Shown here piece after piece: positions 1 through 10,039 of a DNA stretch of 64,000 nucleotides (positions within the stretch are counted from its first letter, which is position 1; each line of letters opens with the position of its first letter). Under the pieces are notes generated by a model. That model ran no database searches. It was not told the DNA's origin and saw only the letters and a list, made by a program, of their open reading frames with translations. The stretch is taken from NCBI GenBank assembly GCA_018417955.1, contig JACTVC010000040.1, forward strand, positions 248,001 to 312,000, written 5' to 3'. A program made the position numbers and the translations under genes. The stretch comes from Laccaria trichodermophora (taxonomy: Eukaryota; Basidiomycota; Agaricomycetes; Agaricales; Hydnangiaceae).

Positions 1-522
1 TAACAGTGGGAGGAATAAGGTTGCACAGAAGGTAGGCACGCGTAAAGCCGTCCACAATTGCTAGGGGGAGCTCCAGCTGTGCTGAAGGGGCTGGTACGGC
101 GGGGAGGTAGTCAACAAATGCCTGAACGGCAGTGTACAGCGCAGGGACCGTGCCAGAGAGTATGAAAGACGGCGGAAAGCCCAGTAGAGACGCTTTGGGG
201 CAGAAAGCATTATTAAATAACGCAAGCGAGGTTGGGCGCTGGTAGATAACGTCTACGCACCCGTCATCGCTTCACCTCCATAGACCACGAGAAGAGTGGT
301 AGCGACGCTCTTGACGAAGGATTTCTCTTCAGTAGCCTCGGACCCCTTCGTCGATATGTGGTGGGCATACTTTATCTCTCTGATCTGGCGGAGAACGAGG
401 CAAAGCCGGAAGGTGGCTACGAGGTCGAGGGTGCTGATTGGAAGGCCGAACCAGGTGAACGGTGCGATGGGGGCCAGGGCGTACCGAAATACCTCTATCA
501 GGGGAGAAACGACGAAGAACAT
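1..522 (-). CDS. Conserved fungal multi-pass membrane protein, 3' part outside window
   Basis: Spliced model: exon 261..522, intron 193..260 (GTGCGT...AAAG, 68 bp), exon 1..192 running off the window. Splicing joins ...GGEAMTA to SLLGFPPSF, followed by GFTRAYLLCNLIPP near the window edge. I associate this pattern with a conserved, uncharacterised fungal membrane-protein family. The visible part has several hydrophobic stretches (around MFFVVSPLIEV and PFTWFGLPISTLDLV). The reading frame stays open upstream of the ATG at 522 to about 613. A possible first exon lies at about 738..920 and would join in phase through an intron with GTAACC...CTCCAG ends, so the true start may be near 920. Function unknown; a cation-channel (TRIC-like) role is only a guess. 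The C-terminus is not visible. Confidence 0.6.
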
Positions 523-1187
523 GACGACGACGCTTAAGAAGGAGAATAAGGAAGAGCGCGCGTAATGCTGGGAAAACTCTGGAGAATAAGTAGTGGATGT
601 GTAGTACTTGTAACGTTATCTTTACAACTGGTTATGGTGCAGGTTGTAATGGCCCTAAACCGGGAATGCGGGTGGTTTCTCTCATCGGCTAACTCCACGA
701 GTGCGCTGGTTCAAGACTGTCCCCTCCAGAAAACTTGGTTACCACAGACTCTCGCCCCGTAAGGTGTGATCTGGTCTTGGAATAATCCGTCCTTGACAGG
801 CCAGGGAAGCAATTCCGCAACCTGCAGGACTCGCCGAGTTAGTCTTCGGAGATCAGGGCATGTCGTCAGTCGCGCAGTGGAGCGTGCCTCCCGCAAACCT
901 TTTTCCATGTCAAATAACAATGCATCAAGGGAACTTCAAGGAAATTTAAGAAGCAATCCCGGGACGTAAAGCTTTCTTTTCATCTAAGTGTATATTTCGT
1001 GCAAGGGCGTTATAAATTACAAAGCATGCAAACGACAGGTGGGTAGCGTTTATTACAAAAGATGAGTAGTATAATAACCAAAGCTGTCAATTTTACTGGG
1101 GTGGATGTTAGAGACTTACCATTAGCGCCTGAGGCCTAAGAATCCCGAGCTGCAACTCAAATGTCAGCATCGCCTACCTTGAGTTCA
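523..1187. other. Intergenic, with possible upstream exon and gene 1 3' flank
   Basis: The minus-strand frame at 711..920 is open and could be the first exon of the membrane-protein gene, but it has no independent support. About 1010..1165 is the 3' flank of family gene 1 and is similar to 38400..38555 downstream of family gene 3 (shared blocks include CGACAGG, AGTATAATAA, CAACYCAAATGTCAGCAT). I see no other gene here. Confidence 0.5.
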
Positions 1188-2170
1188 CTATCTGAAAAGC
1201 GAGCGGTGTGCAGCCCGATATACGGCTTTAATCCTATCGTCATCAGTAACAAAATCATTAGTAGGATTCTCTAGGAGATTTAAAAAGCAATCTTCTGAAT
1301 CTTCGCTGTCGGATGTATCGACATCTGAGTTGTCTAAAGCAAAGTCAGCTTTACGGACTAATTGTCCGTCGCTGGAAAAAAACTCACCCCCATTTAGTGG
1401 GGGCTCGTCTATGACAGTGGAGTCGTCGGTGTCAAACTCAAACTCAGCTTCAGCAATTGCATCAGCCGGTTCTCCATCATTGAAAACATTGCTGGCGGTA
1501 GTGTCGACGCATGTTTGAGATTGCACGGCGGGAGCGGCGAAGTCTTGAGCTCGCATGACCTGAGCTTGAAATGCGAAGAAAATTTGCATTCCAACCCAAA
1601 GTAACTTGTATGGCAATGTAGCCATGTTCGACTGATACATTGCGGCAACGGGGGACTGGTTTTGAATGTTGGCCAAGGTTGTTCGGTAGAAACGTCCGCG
1701 GAAAACAAATTCAGGAAGAGCATCTGGAACCCAGTTAACATGTTGAACAAACATGTAAAGCTCGTTTGGGGGTTCGTATCGAAAATGCGTGAACAGAGGA
1801 TCATGCCCCATTAGCTCAACAACTTCCAAACCATCTTCCTCCCACCACAGCGCTGTCCCGTTGTCGACACTCCTGTTTTCCAAAGGCCCTAAATGAAGAT
1901 TTGAAGCGATGTATTGTCGCGCCTTGGCCTGCGTAAGGCGTGCCAAATTTTTGCATATGACTTGGCCGGGGGTGATGAAGATGGTCAAAAACGTGATTCG
2001 CGTTGAGATCTCAAGCTAAGGCAATGGAACCAAGTTAGCGTTAAAGGGAATACGATGAAAAGGAGCGCGGTACTCACATGCACTTGCTTGATGACCTCCT
2101 GGCTGTAGACTTGACCGATTCCGAAGTCGCTGTTTCCGGCGAGCGGTTCCCGTAGGTAAAGGTGACGCAT
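1188..2170 (-). CDS. Family gene 1: unrecognised acidic-tailed fungal protein (306 aa)
   Basis: Two exons, 2078..2170 and 1188..2015, separated by a 62-bp phase-0 intron with GTGAGT...CTTAG ends. The start at 2170 is chosen because it aligns with gene 3. I recognise no known domain. The N-terminal half is conserved with genes 2 and 3: GQVYSQEVIKQVH, then a hydrophobic LTIFITPG block, GTALWWEEDGLEVVEL, HDPLF, ELYMFV and FVFRGRF. The C-terminal third is low-complexity and acidic, rich in Asp, Ser and Glu. There is no clear signal peptide; the single hydrophobic block sits at the splice junction. The family also includes 25433..26484 and 38805..39615. The promoter faces the repeat island. Exon 2 is 828 nt, the same length as exon 2 of gene 2. 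Function unknown; it could be a nuclear or regulatory protein, but nothing in the sequence proves that. Confidence 0.75.
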
Positions 2171-2265
2171 ACCGACGAGTTATTATTATGGGAGGGAGGA
2201 CAGGCAGTGGCAATAGCAGGGGTTGTAAGGAAAGATAGGATGACAGAGAGACAGACATCGTCCCA

Positions 2266-2345
2266 ATTTATACGAGTAGGGCAATGCCACAATTTAGTGG
2301 ACTGTCTTTGTTAGTCAAGGCGGTGGACAAAAATTCTCTCTTTGT
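2266..2345 (-). promoter_or_regulatory. Gene 1 promoter: TATA box and two ACAAAG motifs
   Basis: On the minus strand a TATAAAT lies at 2266..2272, about 95 bp upstream of the ATG. Two ACAAAG motifs lie further upstream (CTTTGT on the plus strand at 2306..2311 and 2340..2345). The block is clearly homologous to 39694..39770 upstream of gene 3, including CTAAATTGTG and the final GGCCACATG. ACAAAG is the core bound by HMG-box regulators. That these sites act in this promoter is inference from conservation. Confidence 0.5.
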
Positions 2346-2717
2346 CCGACGTCGACATGTGGCCTCAGGTGCAGAAAGGTCAAACAATCTGAAGCAGCAA
2401 GACCGTCGGTAAGCCCAGTTTTTTAGTGTATCTCGCAGACTTTGTGAACATCTAATGGATTCGAGAACATCTGCGACTCACAAGTTGGTGTTGTTCATAG
2501 AGCGAATTGTTGCTTTCGGGGGATATAGAAAGGTAAAAAAATTCAAAGAAGTTTTTCAGAAGACTGGTGCGAGTATTCGAGCCCTTGAAGTTGTGCTACA
2601 AGGTCGCAGTCAAAAATTGGGGGGCTGAGTTGGAGCTGCGAGACAGGAGAACGCGTGACTAATTGCCAGACGGTGGCCTTCCTCCTTCTAAATTCCATTG
2701 CAACAGATTTATAACAA

Positions 2718-2815
2718 GCCCTTGTTGTCTAATGGTTATGACGTCAGACTTCTATGGATCTATTGATCACGTGATTAAAATCTGGAGGTTCCGGGTTCGA
2801 GTCCCGGCTGGGGTT
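2718..2815 (+). tRNA. tRNA-Arg(TCT)-like sequence with intron, probably chimeric
   Basis: The sequence folds as a tRNA. It has a D-arm GTC/GAC, an anticodon stem TCAGA/TCTGG, loop CTTCTA with anticodon TCT, a roughly 24-nt intron after position 37, a 5-nt variable region, and a perfect T-arm CCGGG/CCCGG with B box GGTTCGAGTCC. TTTT follows immediately. The acceptor stem is poor: GCCCTTG faces CTGGGGT with a T-T mismatch and two wobbles, whereas the 5' half would normally pair with CAAGGGC. The 3' arm GGCTGGGGTTTT recurs at 7420 and 20365 as the edge of a dispersed repeat. The locus therefore looks like a tRNA-Arg 5' part joined to a tRNA-derived repeat arm, and may not make a functional tRNA. 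Confidence 0.5.
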
Positions 2816-3735
2816 TTATGGTGACTCCCACATTTTTTTTAGATACAAAAAAATCCCAGCAAAAGTGAGCATCTTTTTTCTGATGGACTTTGTAGAATGG
2901 GAGGCCTCATATCCATATATTTCTGTGAACACACTCATCTGATCAGTGATTCTTGCTTTCTATCTTAGTCTATCTAATGCACACTTTTTAAATTTTGGTG
3001 AGAAGTCTTTGGCCTGCTTTCTCCAATGTCCCAGGTTCAACAATTAACTGTGATGAAGATTGTGCAGAGATTGTCAAGAGTTCTCACTTTGATTGTCTTG
3101 TTAAACTTGTTTTTTGGTACAACTTGAATGTTCTGCACCTAAACAGAATGTCAGTCATCTCCCAAATTGTTGATAGGGAAACATAACAGGTATGGGAGAA
3201 ACAGCTTTGCATTGTCATAAACTACACCAAAGTGCCAAAATATTTCTTCAGGCCAGGTCAGCTGATACTGGCTCAACATGGCATTCCAGCAAGCAACAAC
3301 GAGGGCTCTCTTAGCAAGGGTGTTTGGAGCAGTCCTGCTGGTGACTGAATCAGCAGACTCTTGGAGCGAAGCGAAGAGGCGAGCATTAGATTCCTCAGAA
3401 CCATCGTAACCTTTCACCAGCTGGACTTTAGCAAATTTTTTCTTTTGGTGTTCTGTCTTTTGTGCAATATCCGGAAGGGCATTTCTGGCTGCGATTGGGG
3501 AGAGTTTGGAAGAGCTGCAAGGGATATAGGTGGATTGCTGAGGAGGTGCTGAAACAACGAATCTTTGCTCATTTGAAATTTTGCGATTTAAATCAGAGGG
3601 ATCATAGTGGTTGATGGAGTCAGCATGGACCTGGAAAGGATTGTCATTGTCGTTCATGGGAGCAGGGAGAGAAGAGTGACTTGTGTCACACACACTGCTT
3701 GTTACTTGACTATACTTTCGATGTTGTGCATGCAA
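2816..3735 (-). mobile_element. Dispersed repeat, copy A
   Basis: From just after the tRNA-like arm to about 3660 this matches 7425..8900 (copy B) and 20370..21200 (copy C) closely. It contains the 3' part of a minus-strand reading frame (3151..3735) with conserved SAPPQQSTYIPCSSSKL, NTLAKRALVVACWNAMLSQ and TWPEEIFWHFGVVYDNAKL blocks. I do not recognise the protein. It recurs only inside this island and is most likely the coding remnant of a transposable element. Copy A contains extra sequence relative to copy C in the middle of the frame and diverges from the other copies after about 3660. Confidence 0.6.
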
Positions 3736-6700
3736 AAAAGCACCACTATTCTGAGCAACGACAATTCAGAGAAAGAGCAAGCCGATACCACCACCAAAAA
3801 GCGAAAAAAGAAAGCTGACTCCTCCTGTGCCCAGTGCCTTAGTCGCCCAAAGAATGTCGCCCACCTCGAAATTACTGCAATGACTGAGTTTATTTGAGCC
3901 AAGGAAGCTTTAGCAAGCACACAGTCCAAAGCATCACCAGCAACTGTGTTTGAATTGAGACTTTGATCTTTGGAGGCAGAATTAGAAGTGGCAAAGAGGT
4001 GAATCTCTGCCTTGGAGTCTACTCTTCATTGTAAGTGTAGGCATACATTCCAGTTTGTCCATCTTCTATGACAAGAACTGCCTCCACAGACCAGCCAGGG
4101 TTGACTACACCTATGTCACAAGCTGCCCAACCACTCGCTATCGATCCCACCTTGACAAGACAAATCACCATTGATCCAACCTTGGCAGGACAGCCTTTCC
4201 AACCATTTGCCATTGACCCAACCTTGACAGGACAGGCTTTGGGTTCTCATAGATTCGGTGTGATGTAGCAGGCTTGTGATTGGCACTAGAGACTAAGCAT
4301 TTGTAATAACAAGTTTTGAAACAGCAATACAGGATGATCCTGTCCACCAGCGAGACAAATGAGCAACAGAACAGCCAAAGTATCCCTTGATTCAAGGTTT
4401 GCAATTGTGTTTGAGCATGCTCTCAGTAAACCTTGCAGATGTTTGCGAGATGGGGTACTGAGCAAGAGTGTCACATGACTCTAATATTTTACAAAGACGA
4501 AATAAACGATGGAGGGAATTTGTTCAAGAATGACTTGACATAATCAGAAACAACCTCATCACCAGAAAAGGCATTGAGGAGGCCAACAAGGGTGGTGAAT
4601 CCAGGTTCCATGCAGCAATGTTGCAGGGTTGTTATTCTATATTTCCATCGGGGGTATGAAATGCATGAGGAGGAGGATGCAAAGCAAGCAGAGTTGAGAG
4701 CTGGAGTAAAGAGGATTTGTAGGTGGGAGGTTTGACAGGAATGTCCCAAAATGGGTCAAGAAGTATATTGACACCAGACTGCAAATCATTAATGGTTGTA
4801 TGTTTTGAACAAATGGCAGACTTGCCAAATGATAGAGCATCAAGAGATACAGGTGAGCTGCCATGAGTTTGCTATGTTGGCAAACAAAGTTTTTCCTAGC
4901 TTTTCACATTTCAGCAATGGTGAGGTTGTTGACATCTTGCTGCTGTGAAAAAAGTGAGTTGAGGTACTCGGTCTTCCATGTTTGATCCCTTGTTTCCCAT
5001 TCAATTGTGAATTTGAGTGTTTCAACAGTTCAGACGACATAGTTGATGTAGAGGATTGCTCGGTTAGTGCTTGGTATGATTTGGATGAACTATATACCTG
5101 TAAGCAAGTGGTAGAGGGTAGGTAGTTGAAAGGTGCATACCTTTTCTCTTTGTTGAATACAATCCTTCACATCTAGGTTGTTGTCATTTTCAAGAAAGGT
5201 TGTGCATTGGTTTTCCCAATTATCAAGCTTTTCGACATATGGCAATATGAGGGTAGCCTTTTTCCAAAAAAAAAAAATGGGCAAAAATATGGCAGATGAG
5301 AGAGGACAACTTGCCCAGTAAGCAAAGTACAGTGGCTTCCTCCAAAGTTTGCTCATGAAATATCGATGCTATGTCATGATGCTGCTGCAATTCATTACAT
5401 GATTGTCCATAACAATGCTAAAGGGCATACCAAAAAAGCCTGCAAGGATGTTGTGGGGTCATTATGCTCAAAAGTTTCGCGACATGGTAGGATTGGTCAT
5501 TGTCCTGAAGATCTCATTCAGTATCATCTAATTTAAGTGTGCATTCGCCGATCTTGGGGACCAATAAAATCTACAATTCTGTAAATGAACCTTCTTCCAG
5601 TGTATTGTTTTGTATGGGCCTGCTGATAGTCTGGATAATCCCAGTCATCATTAGATGGCTTGAGACAGAACATCAGCTGCACCACGAGTGGAAGAGAAGG
5701 CAAGTCTGGAATGAGGGGAAGCAACTGCTCTGCTAGTTGTGTTGGATGCAAGGGATCAATTTAGGTCATTTCAGGGCTGCCCATGTTGACTGCAAAGTTG
5801 CCAGCATAAGCAATAACGGTTGGGACTAGGACATTTGGCGCATGTTGTTTTTCTTTGGAATCCGCTAACATGTTAGGGTGGATTGGCTGTGTGTTGAAGA
5901 AGACGTCAAGGAAGAAGAGGTTGGGTTTGGTTGACCTGGGACAAGCCACAAGGGAATCAACAGCAGGACACTGGAGAGTATGAGTTACTCATGCAAGGAC
6001 TTTGTTTAAATGGTTGAGCACCCTTTGGAAAGATGTGAATCAATGAAACTCGATTGGGGACTGAGAAAAGGACAAGTTAGAGGTAGTGAACTGGATGGGC
6101 GTCCAACCAGATGTACAGGGGTTTTATATCTTTCGTGTTGGTGGTTGCAAATCACGAGCAATCGTTTACTTGGGTTCGTTCTTGGCGGCCATACCAAAAT
6201 ATGCGACTGCTGGAGCAGATACTAGATGCTTGTGGTTGTCAAGTTCTAAGATTGTCTCCAAATGCAGACCACACAAGATCTAAAATGCGAGGTTAGTGAT
6301 GTGAGCATCAGCACACACACAACTTACTTTCTTTCCTGTTCTTTAACAGATCTATCAACATGGGCGAGCTGCTCAAATTTGCAAGCCCGACTTTGGAGAG
6401 TGCCAACAGGCCCAATCAAATCATTGAGAGATAAGAATTTTGGTTGGCTGATTCTGGTGCAATTTTGACGAGGCATTCACGATCTGCAAAGGCTCAGGCC
6501 ACACGGAATCTGGAAGAGAATGGGAAGAGACGCTGACTGTGTTTGCATTGAGTTGCTAGTGTCTAGGGGAAAGAACTTTTTGTGCTCGCCTTCTTATTGG
6601 TGGTTAGGATTGCCTTGCTTCCAGGAGAGAATCGGCAGGTTGAGCAGGCGTTGTGGTCTAATCAACTTGTAAGCATGAGAAACGTCAACGGATTGAGAGG

Positions 6701-6780
6701 CACTTACCAAAACACCCATGCCTAGCTGAAATGTCAACTCCATGCGCATGTTGTTCTGCGCTGAGAGAAACTGGATCCCT
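3736..6780. other. Decayed repeat-derived DNA
   Basis: No intact gene. Short minus-strand frames at 4489..5040, 5090..5356 and 5533..5949 look like pieces of one long protein broken by stops and frameshifts. One piece contains SNDDWDYPDYQQAHTKQYTG and a TGRRFIY block. At 4130..4245 the plus strand has three imperfect tandem units encoding (A/T)IDPTL(T/A)(R/G)Q. Around 6040..6180 is a diverged match to 7000..7110 and 19930..20010, marking further old copies of the dispersed repeat. CpG is scarce. Confidence 0.45.
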
Positions 6781-9290
6781 TGAGGGTGATCGTAACACAG
6801 AGAAGCAATGCAAAAGGCTGCCGAACACGAAAATGCGGATTGAGGATGAGAGGGTGTGGCGAAGCTGGGTGGAAGGAACAGGAAGGACAAAGGTTGATGA
6901 TAGAAATTAAGATTGAATCTGTTTGTTACAGTGGCATGTTACCCCAACTTATTGTTGATAGACAGGTTGGTGCCACAGTCGCATCCTGAAAGTCTGAGGA
7001 AATTAGAGGTATCAAACTGGATGAACATTCAACCAGACATACTTCATCTTCGCTGTGGCTGATATCTTTCATGATGTGGGTGGTTGTTTCACTGCAAGTC
7101 ACTGCGCAAGATATTATATGTGTTCAAGGAAGCACCAATCGAGCCATCTAATGTGAACTGTGGGAATGTGAGCTGTGAGGAGCTAGCACAGCCAAAAAAA
7201 ATTGGCGTACATTGGGTGCTTCCAGAATAAACAAGTGACAACCATTGCAAAAAGAGAAACTATTTGGTTGAATGTTTGGCGCCAGCTACTGTGTTGCTTG
7301 CCCTCTTGCCTGTGCTGCAGCTCGTCAGCTCAAAGCTTCACTTCTCACCCTGCTCGACCCTTGACGGGACTCGAACCCATCTATCGGTCCGAGGTTCCAG
7401 GTTTGAGTCCTGGCTGGGGTTTTATGGTGACTTCCACATTTTTTTTTAGATACAAAAAAAATCCCAGCAAAAGTGAGCATCTTTTTTCTGATGGACTTTG
7501 TAGAACAGGAGGCCTCATATCCATATATTTCTGTGAACACACTCATCTGATCAGTGATTCTTCCTTTCTGCTTAGTCTAATGCACACTTTTTAAATTTTG
7601 GTGAGAAGTCTTTGGCCTGCTTTCTCCAATGTGACAATTAACTATGATGAAGGTTTTGCAGAGATTGTCAAGAGTTCTTGCTTTGATTGTCTTGTTAAAC
7701 TTGTTTTTTGGTACAATGTTCTGCATCTAAACAGAATGTCAGTCATCACCCAAATTGTTGATAGGGAAACATAACAGGTATGGGAGAAACAGCTTTGCAT
7801 TGTCATAAACTACACCAAAGTGCCAAAATATTTCCTCAGGCCAAGTTGGTTGATACTGGCTCAATAGCATTCCAATGAGTGACAATAAGAGCTCTCTTAG
7901 CAAGGGTGTTTGGAGCAGCCCTGCTGGTGACTGAATCAGCAGACTCTTGGAGGTGAGCATTAGGTTCTTCAGAACCATTGTAACCTTTTGCCAGCTGAAC
8001 TCTAGCAATTTTTTTTTTGCTGTTCTGTCTTTTGTGCAACATCCAGAAGGGCATTTCTGGCTGTGATTGGGGAGAGTTTGGAAGAGCTGCAAGTAGTGCT
8101 TGAAAGTCTGGTCCAGTCTGGTTTTTTGGCCCAAAACTAAAAGACTGAGACCTAGACCAGTCCACACAATTTCTAAAACCTCAAAAGACTGGACCAGGAC
8201 TGGAAAAGACCAAGACTGCAGTCTTTTTCAGTCTTTGGACCAGTCTTGGTCCAAACTGGTTACAACCAGTTCAAGACCGGTTTTTCAACTACATATGTAT
8301 TAAAATTTGCAATTGTGAGTTGGTAGGTTTATTGACATTCTTCGTAGCTTCTAAGTGAGTGCAAGAATGTCAAATTCTGTTGAGAATTGATGTATCTACA
8401 AAAATACTAAGGTACATCTGCTATTTTCACGAAATATTTTACAGTTTTGCATGTATCTTTGTCAGCTTTTGGCCTAAAAATATGATCTTAGGTGCGTTTT
8501 GAAGGGTTATTATGTAGGCACCAAAAGCTGGTCTTAACTGACAAGACCGGTCTACGTTAACCAGTCTTTTTGCAGTCTTGTGATCTCAAATCTGAAAGAC
8601 CAAGACTGCAGGTCTGGTCTTTTGCAGTCTTGGTCCAGTCCAGTTGCAGTCTTTTTGCAGTCTTGGGACTGGACTTCCAAGCACTAGCTGCAAGGGATAT
8701 AGGTGGATTGCTGAGGAGGTGCTGAAACAACAAATCTTTGCTCATTGAAGATTTTTTGATTCAAATCAGAGAGATTATAGTAGTCAATAGAGCCATCATG
8801 GACCTGGAAAGAATTATTGTTGTCATTCATGATGCAGACATCAGCAAACCAGGAGAATAAGGGCATGGAAGGATCAACACAATTTGGTATAATCATTAAA
8901 ATTTGACACCCACCTTGCAGACTTCATGGTGGTATATCAAGAACCAAATATTGTACAAACCATGGCTGGATTGTTGCATTTGCAATGACTGTGTATCTTA
9001 CATACCTTGTAAAGAACTAAGAATTGGCAGAATGAACCAGGCTGGTGTTGATGGGCATTTATCATCACATTGCCAAGGGTGGTGGGTAACTGGAAGAATG
9101 GTGGCTAAAGGGCTTGCTACAACTACATAGATGTGCCTGAGTATTTTTGTAAATGCATCCATTCTGAATGTAATTTGATGTTCTTGCACTTGTTTAAAAG
9201 CTAAGGTCATCAGTAACTTTACTATTGAACCTGGAACTTTGGAGAAAGCTGGCCAAACCCTTCTCACCAAATTTGGCCTGTACAACTATT
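6781..9290. mobile_element. Dispersed repeat, copy B, interrupted by a hAT miniature element
   Basis: The left part (about 6840..7220) matches 19210..20130 in copy C; the middle (7425..8093) and right (8687..9230) parts match copy C at 20370..21500. At 7364..7420 two tRNA-type T-arms lie face to face: GGACTCGAACCC reads as a B box on the minus strand, and GTTTGAGTCC as one on the plus strand. The coding remnant is on the minus strand (7739..8093, resuming at 8687..8896) and carries the same TWPEEIFWHFGVVYDNAKL and SAPPQQSTYIPCS blocks as copy A. A complete 593-bp miniature element sits at 8094..8686. Autonomous class unknown. Confidence 0.6.
8094..8686. mobile_element. hAT-type miniature element, 593 bp, 8-bp target duplication
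   Basis: Terminal inverted repeats are TAGTGCTTGAAAGTC (left) and TAGTGCTTGGAAGTC (right, inverted). The target duplication GCTGCAAG flanks it at 8086..8093 and 8687..8694. The empty site is preserved in copy C near 21028 (single GCTGCAAG). The interior is built from many GACTGGTC/GACCAGTC-type short inverted motifs near both ends and an AT-richer middle. It has no coding capacity. The TAGTG ends and 8-bp duplication assign it to the hAT superfamily. Its internal motifs have lost most CpG (CTGGTC in place of CCGGTC), suggesting it is an older insertion. Confidence 0.9.
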
Positions 9291-9394
9291 TATGAGACCA
9301 GGTGGTTTATTGTAAGTTGCATGTATTCAGCTTCTTCCTGCACTGTTATCTTTTTCTTCCTTGCCCAGTTGTGCACAAGCACAAACTTGATCGA

Positions 9395-10031
9395 TAGTGT
9401 TCACAGGTCCAATCTACAGGACTGAAAATATACATAGGACTGAATTGGACTGAACCATGGTCCAGTCTTTTTCCAGTTGCAGTTGCCCACATTTGTGGTC
9501 AGTCCAGTTGCCAGTTGCCATGTTTTTGTAAATATTTAAAAACTGAAAAAGACCGGTTTAGACTGGTTGCAACTGGTCCTTCATCCCGTCATGTGTTGTA
9601 CCTTACTCGCACACATTTTTACTTAATTTTCGGTCCCTCAATCATAAAAAATGGTCAAGAATTGGTTGAGATATGGCCAAAAGCATTTTTATGCAATTTG
9701 AATGTATACCCTTTCTGTTTTTTCCATGTCTCAGTCAAGTCTTCACAGAATTGCTTAAAATTTTAATCAGTCTATGGAGAATTAAAATATCTATCTATGT
9801 ATGCTATGTACATGAGGTAATATTTAGTTTCTGTGGTACAATAAACTTTTTAACAACAGACCAGTTGCAACCAGTCTGGACTGTTTTTTTTTGTGTTGTG
9901 GACCAATCAGGACTGGTCTAAAAGGGTCTGGTTGTGGTCCTTTAATATCTGGATTGGTCTGAACTGGTTGTGGTTGCCAGTTGCCTCGTTTTGAGGTAAA
10001 CAACCAGACTAGACTGGACTTTAAAACACTA
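9395..10031. mobile_element. hAT-type miniature element, 637 bp
   Basis: The ends are TAGTGTTCACAGGTCC and, inverted, TAGTGTTTTAAAGTCC. Flanking 8-mers TTGATCGA (9387..9394) and TTGATCAA (10032..10039) form a target duplication with one C/T-type difference. The interior has the same GACTGGTT/AACCAGTC motif clusters at both ends as the other copies, and no coding capacity. It is CpG-poor, like the copy at 8094. Confidence 0.85.
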
Positions 10032-10039
10032 TTGATCAA

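Noticed and set aside
7364..7420. A functional tRNA gene in repeat copy B
   Set aside because: Only T-arms are present; no anticodon arm or acceptor stem completes a tRNA on either strand.
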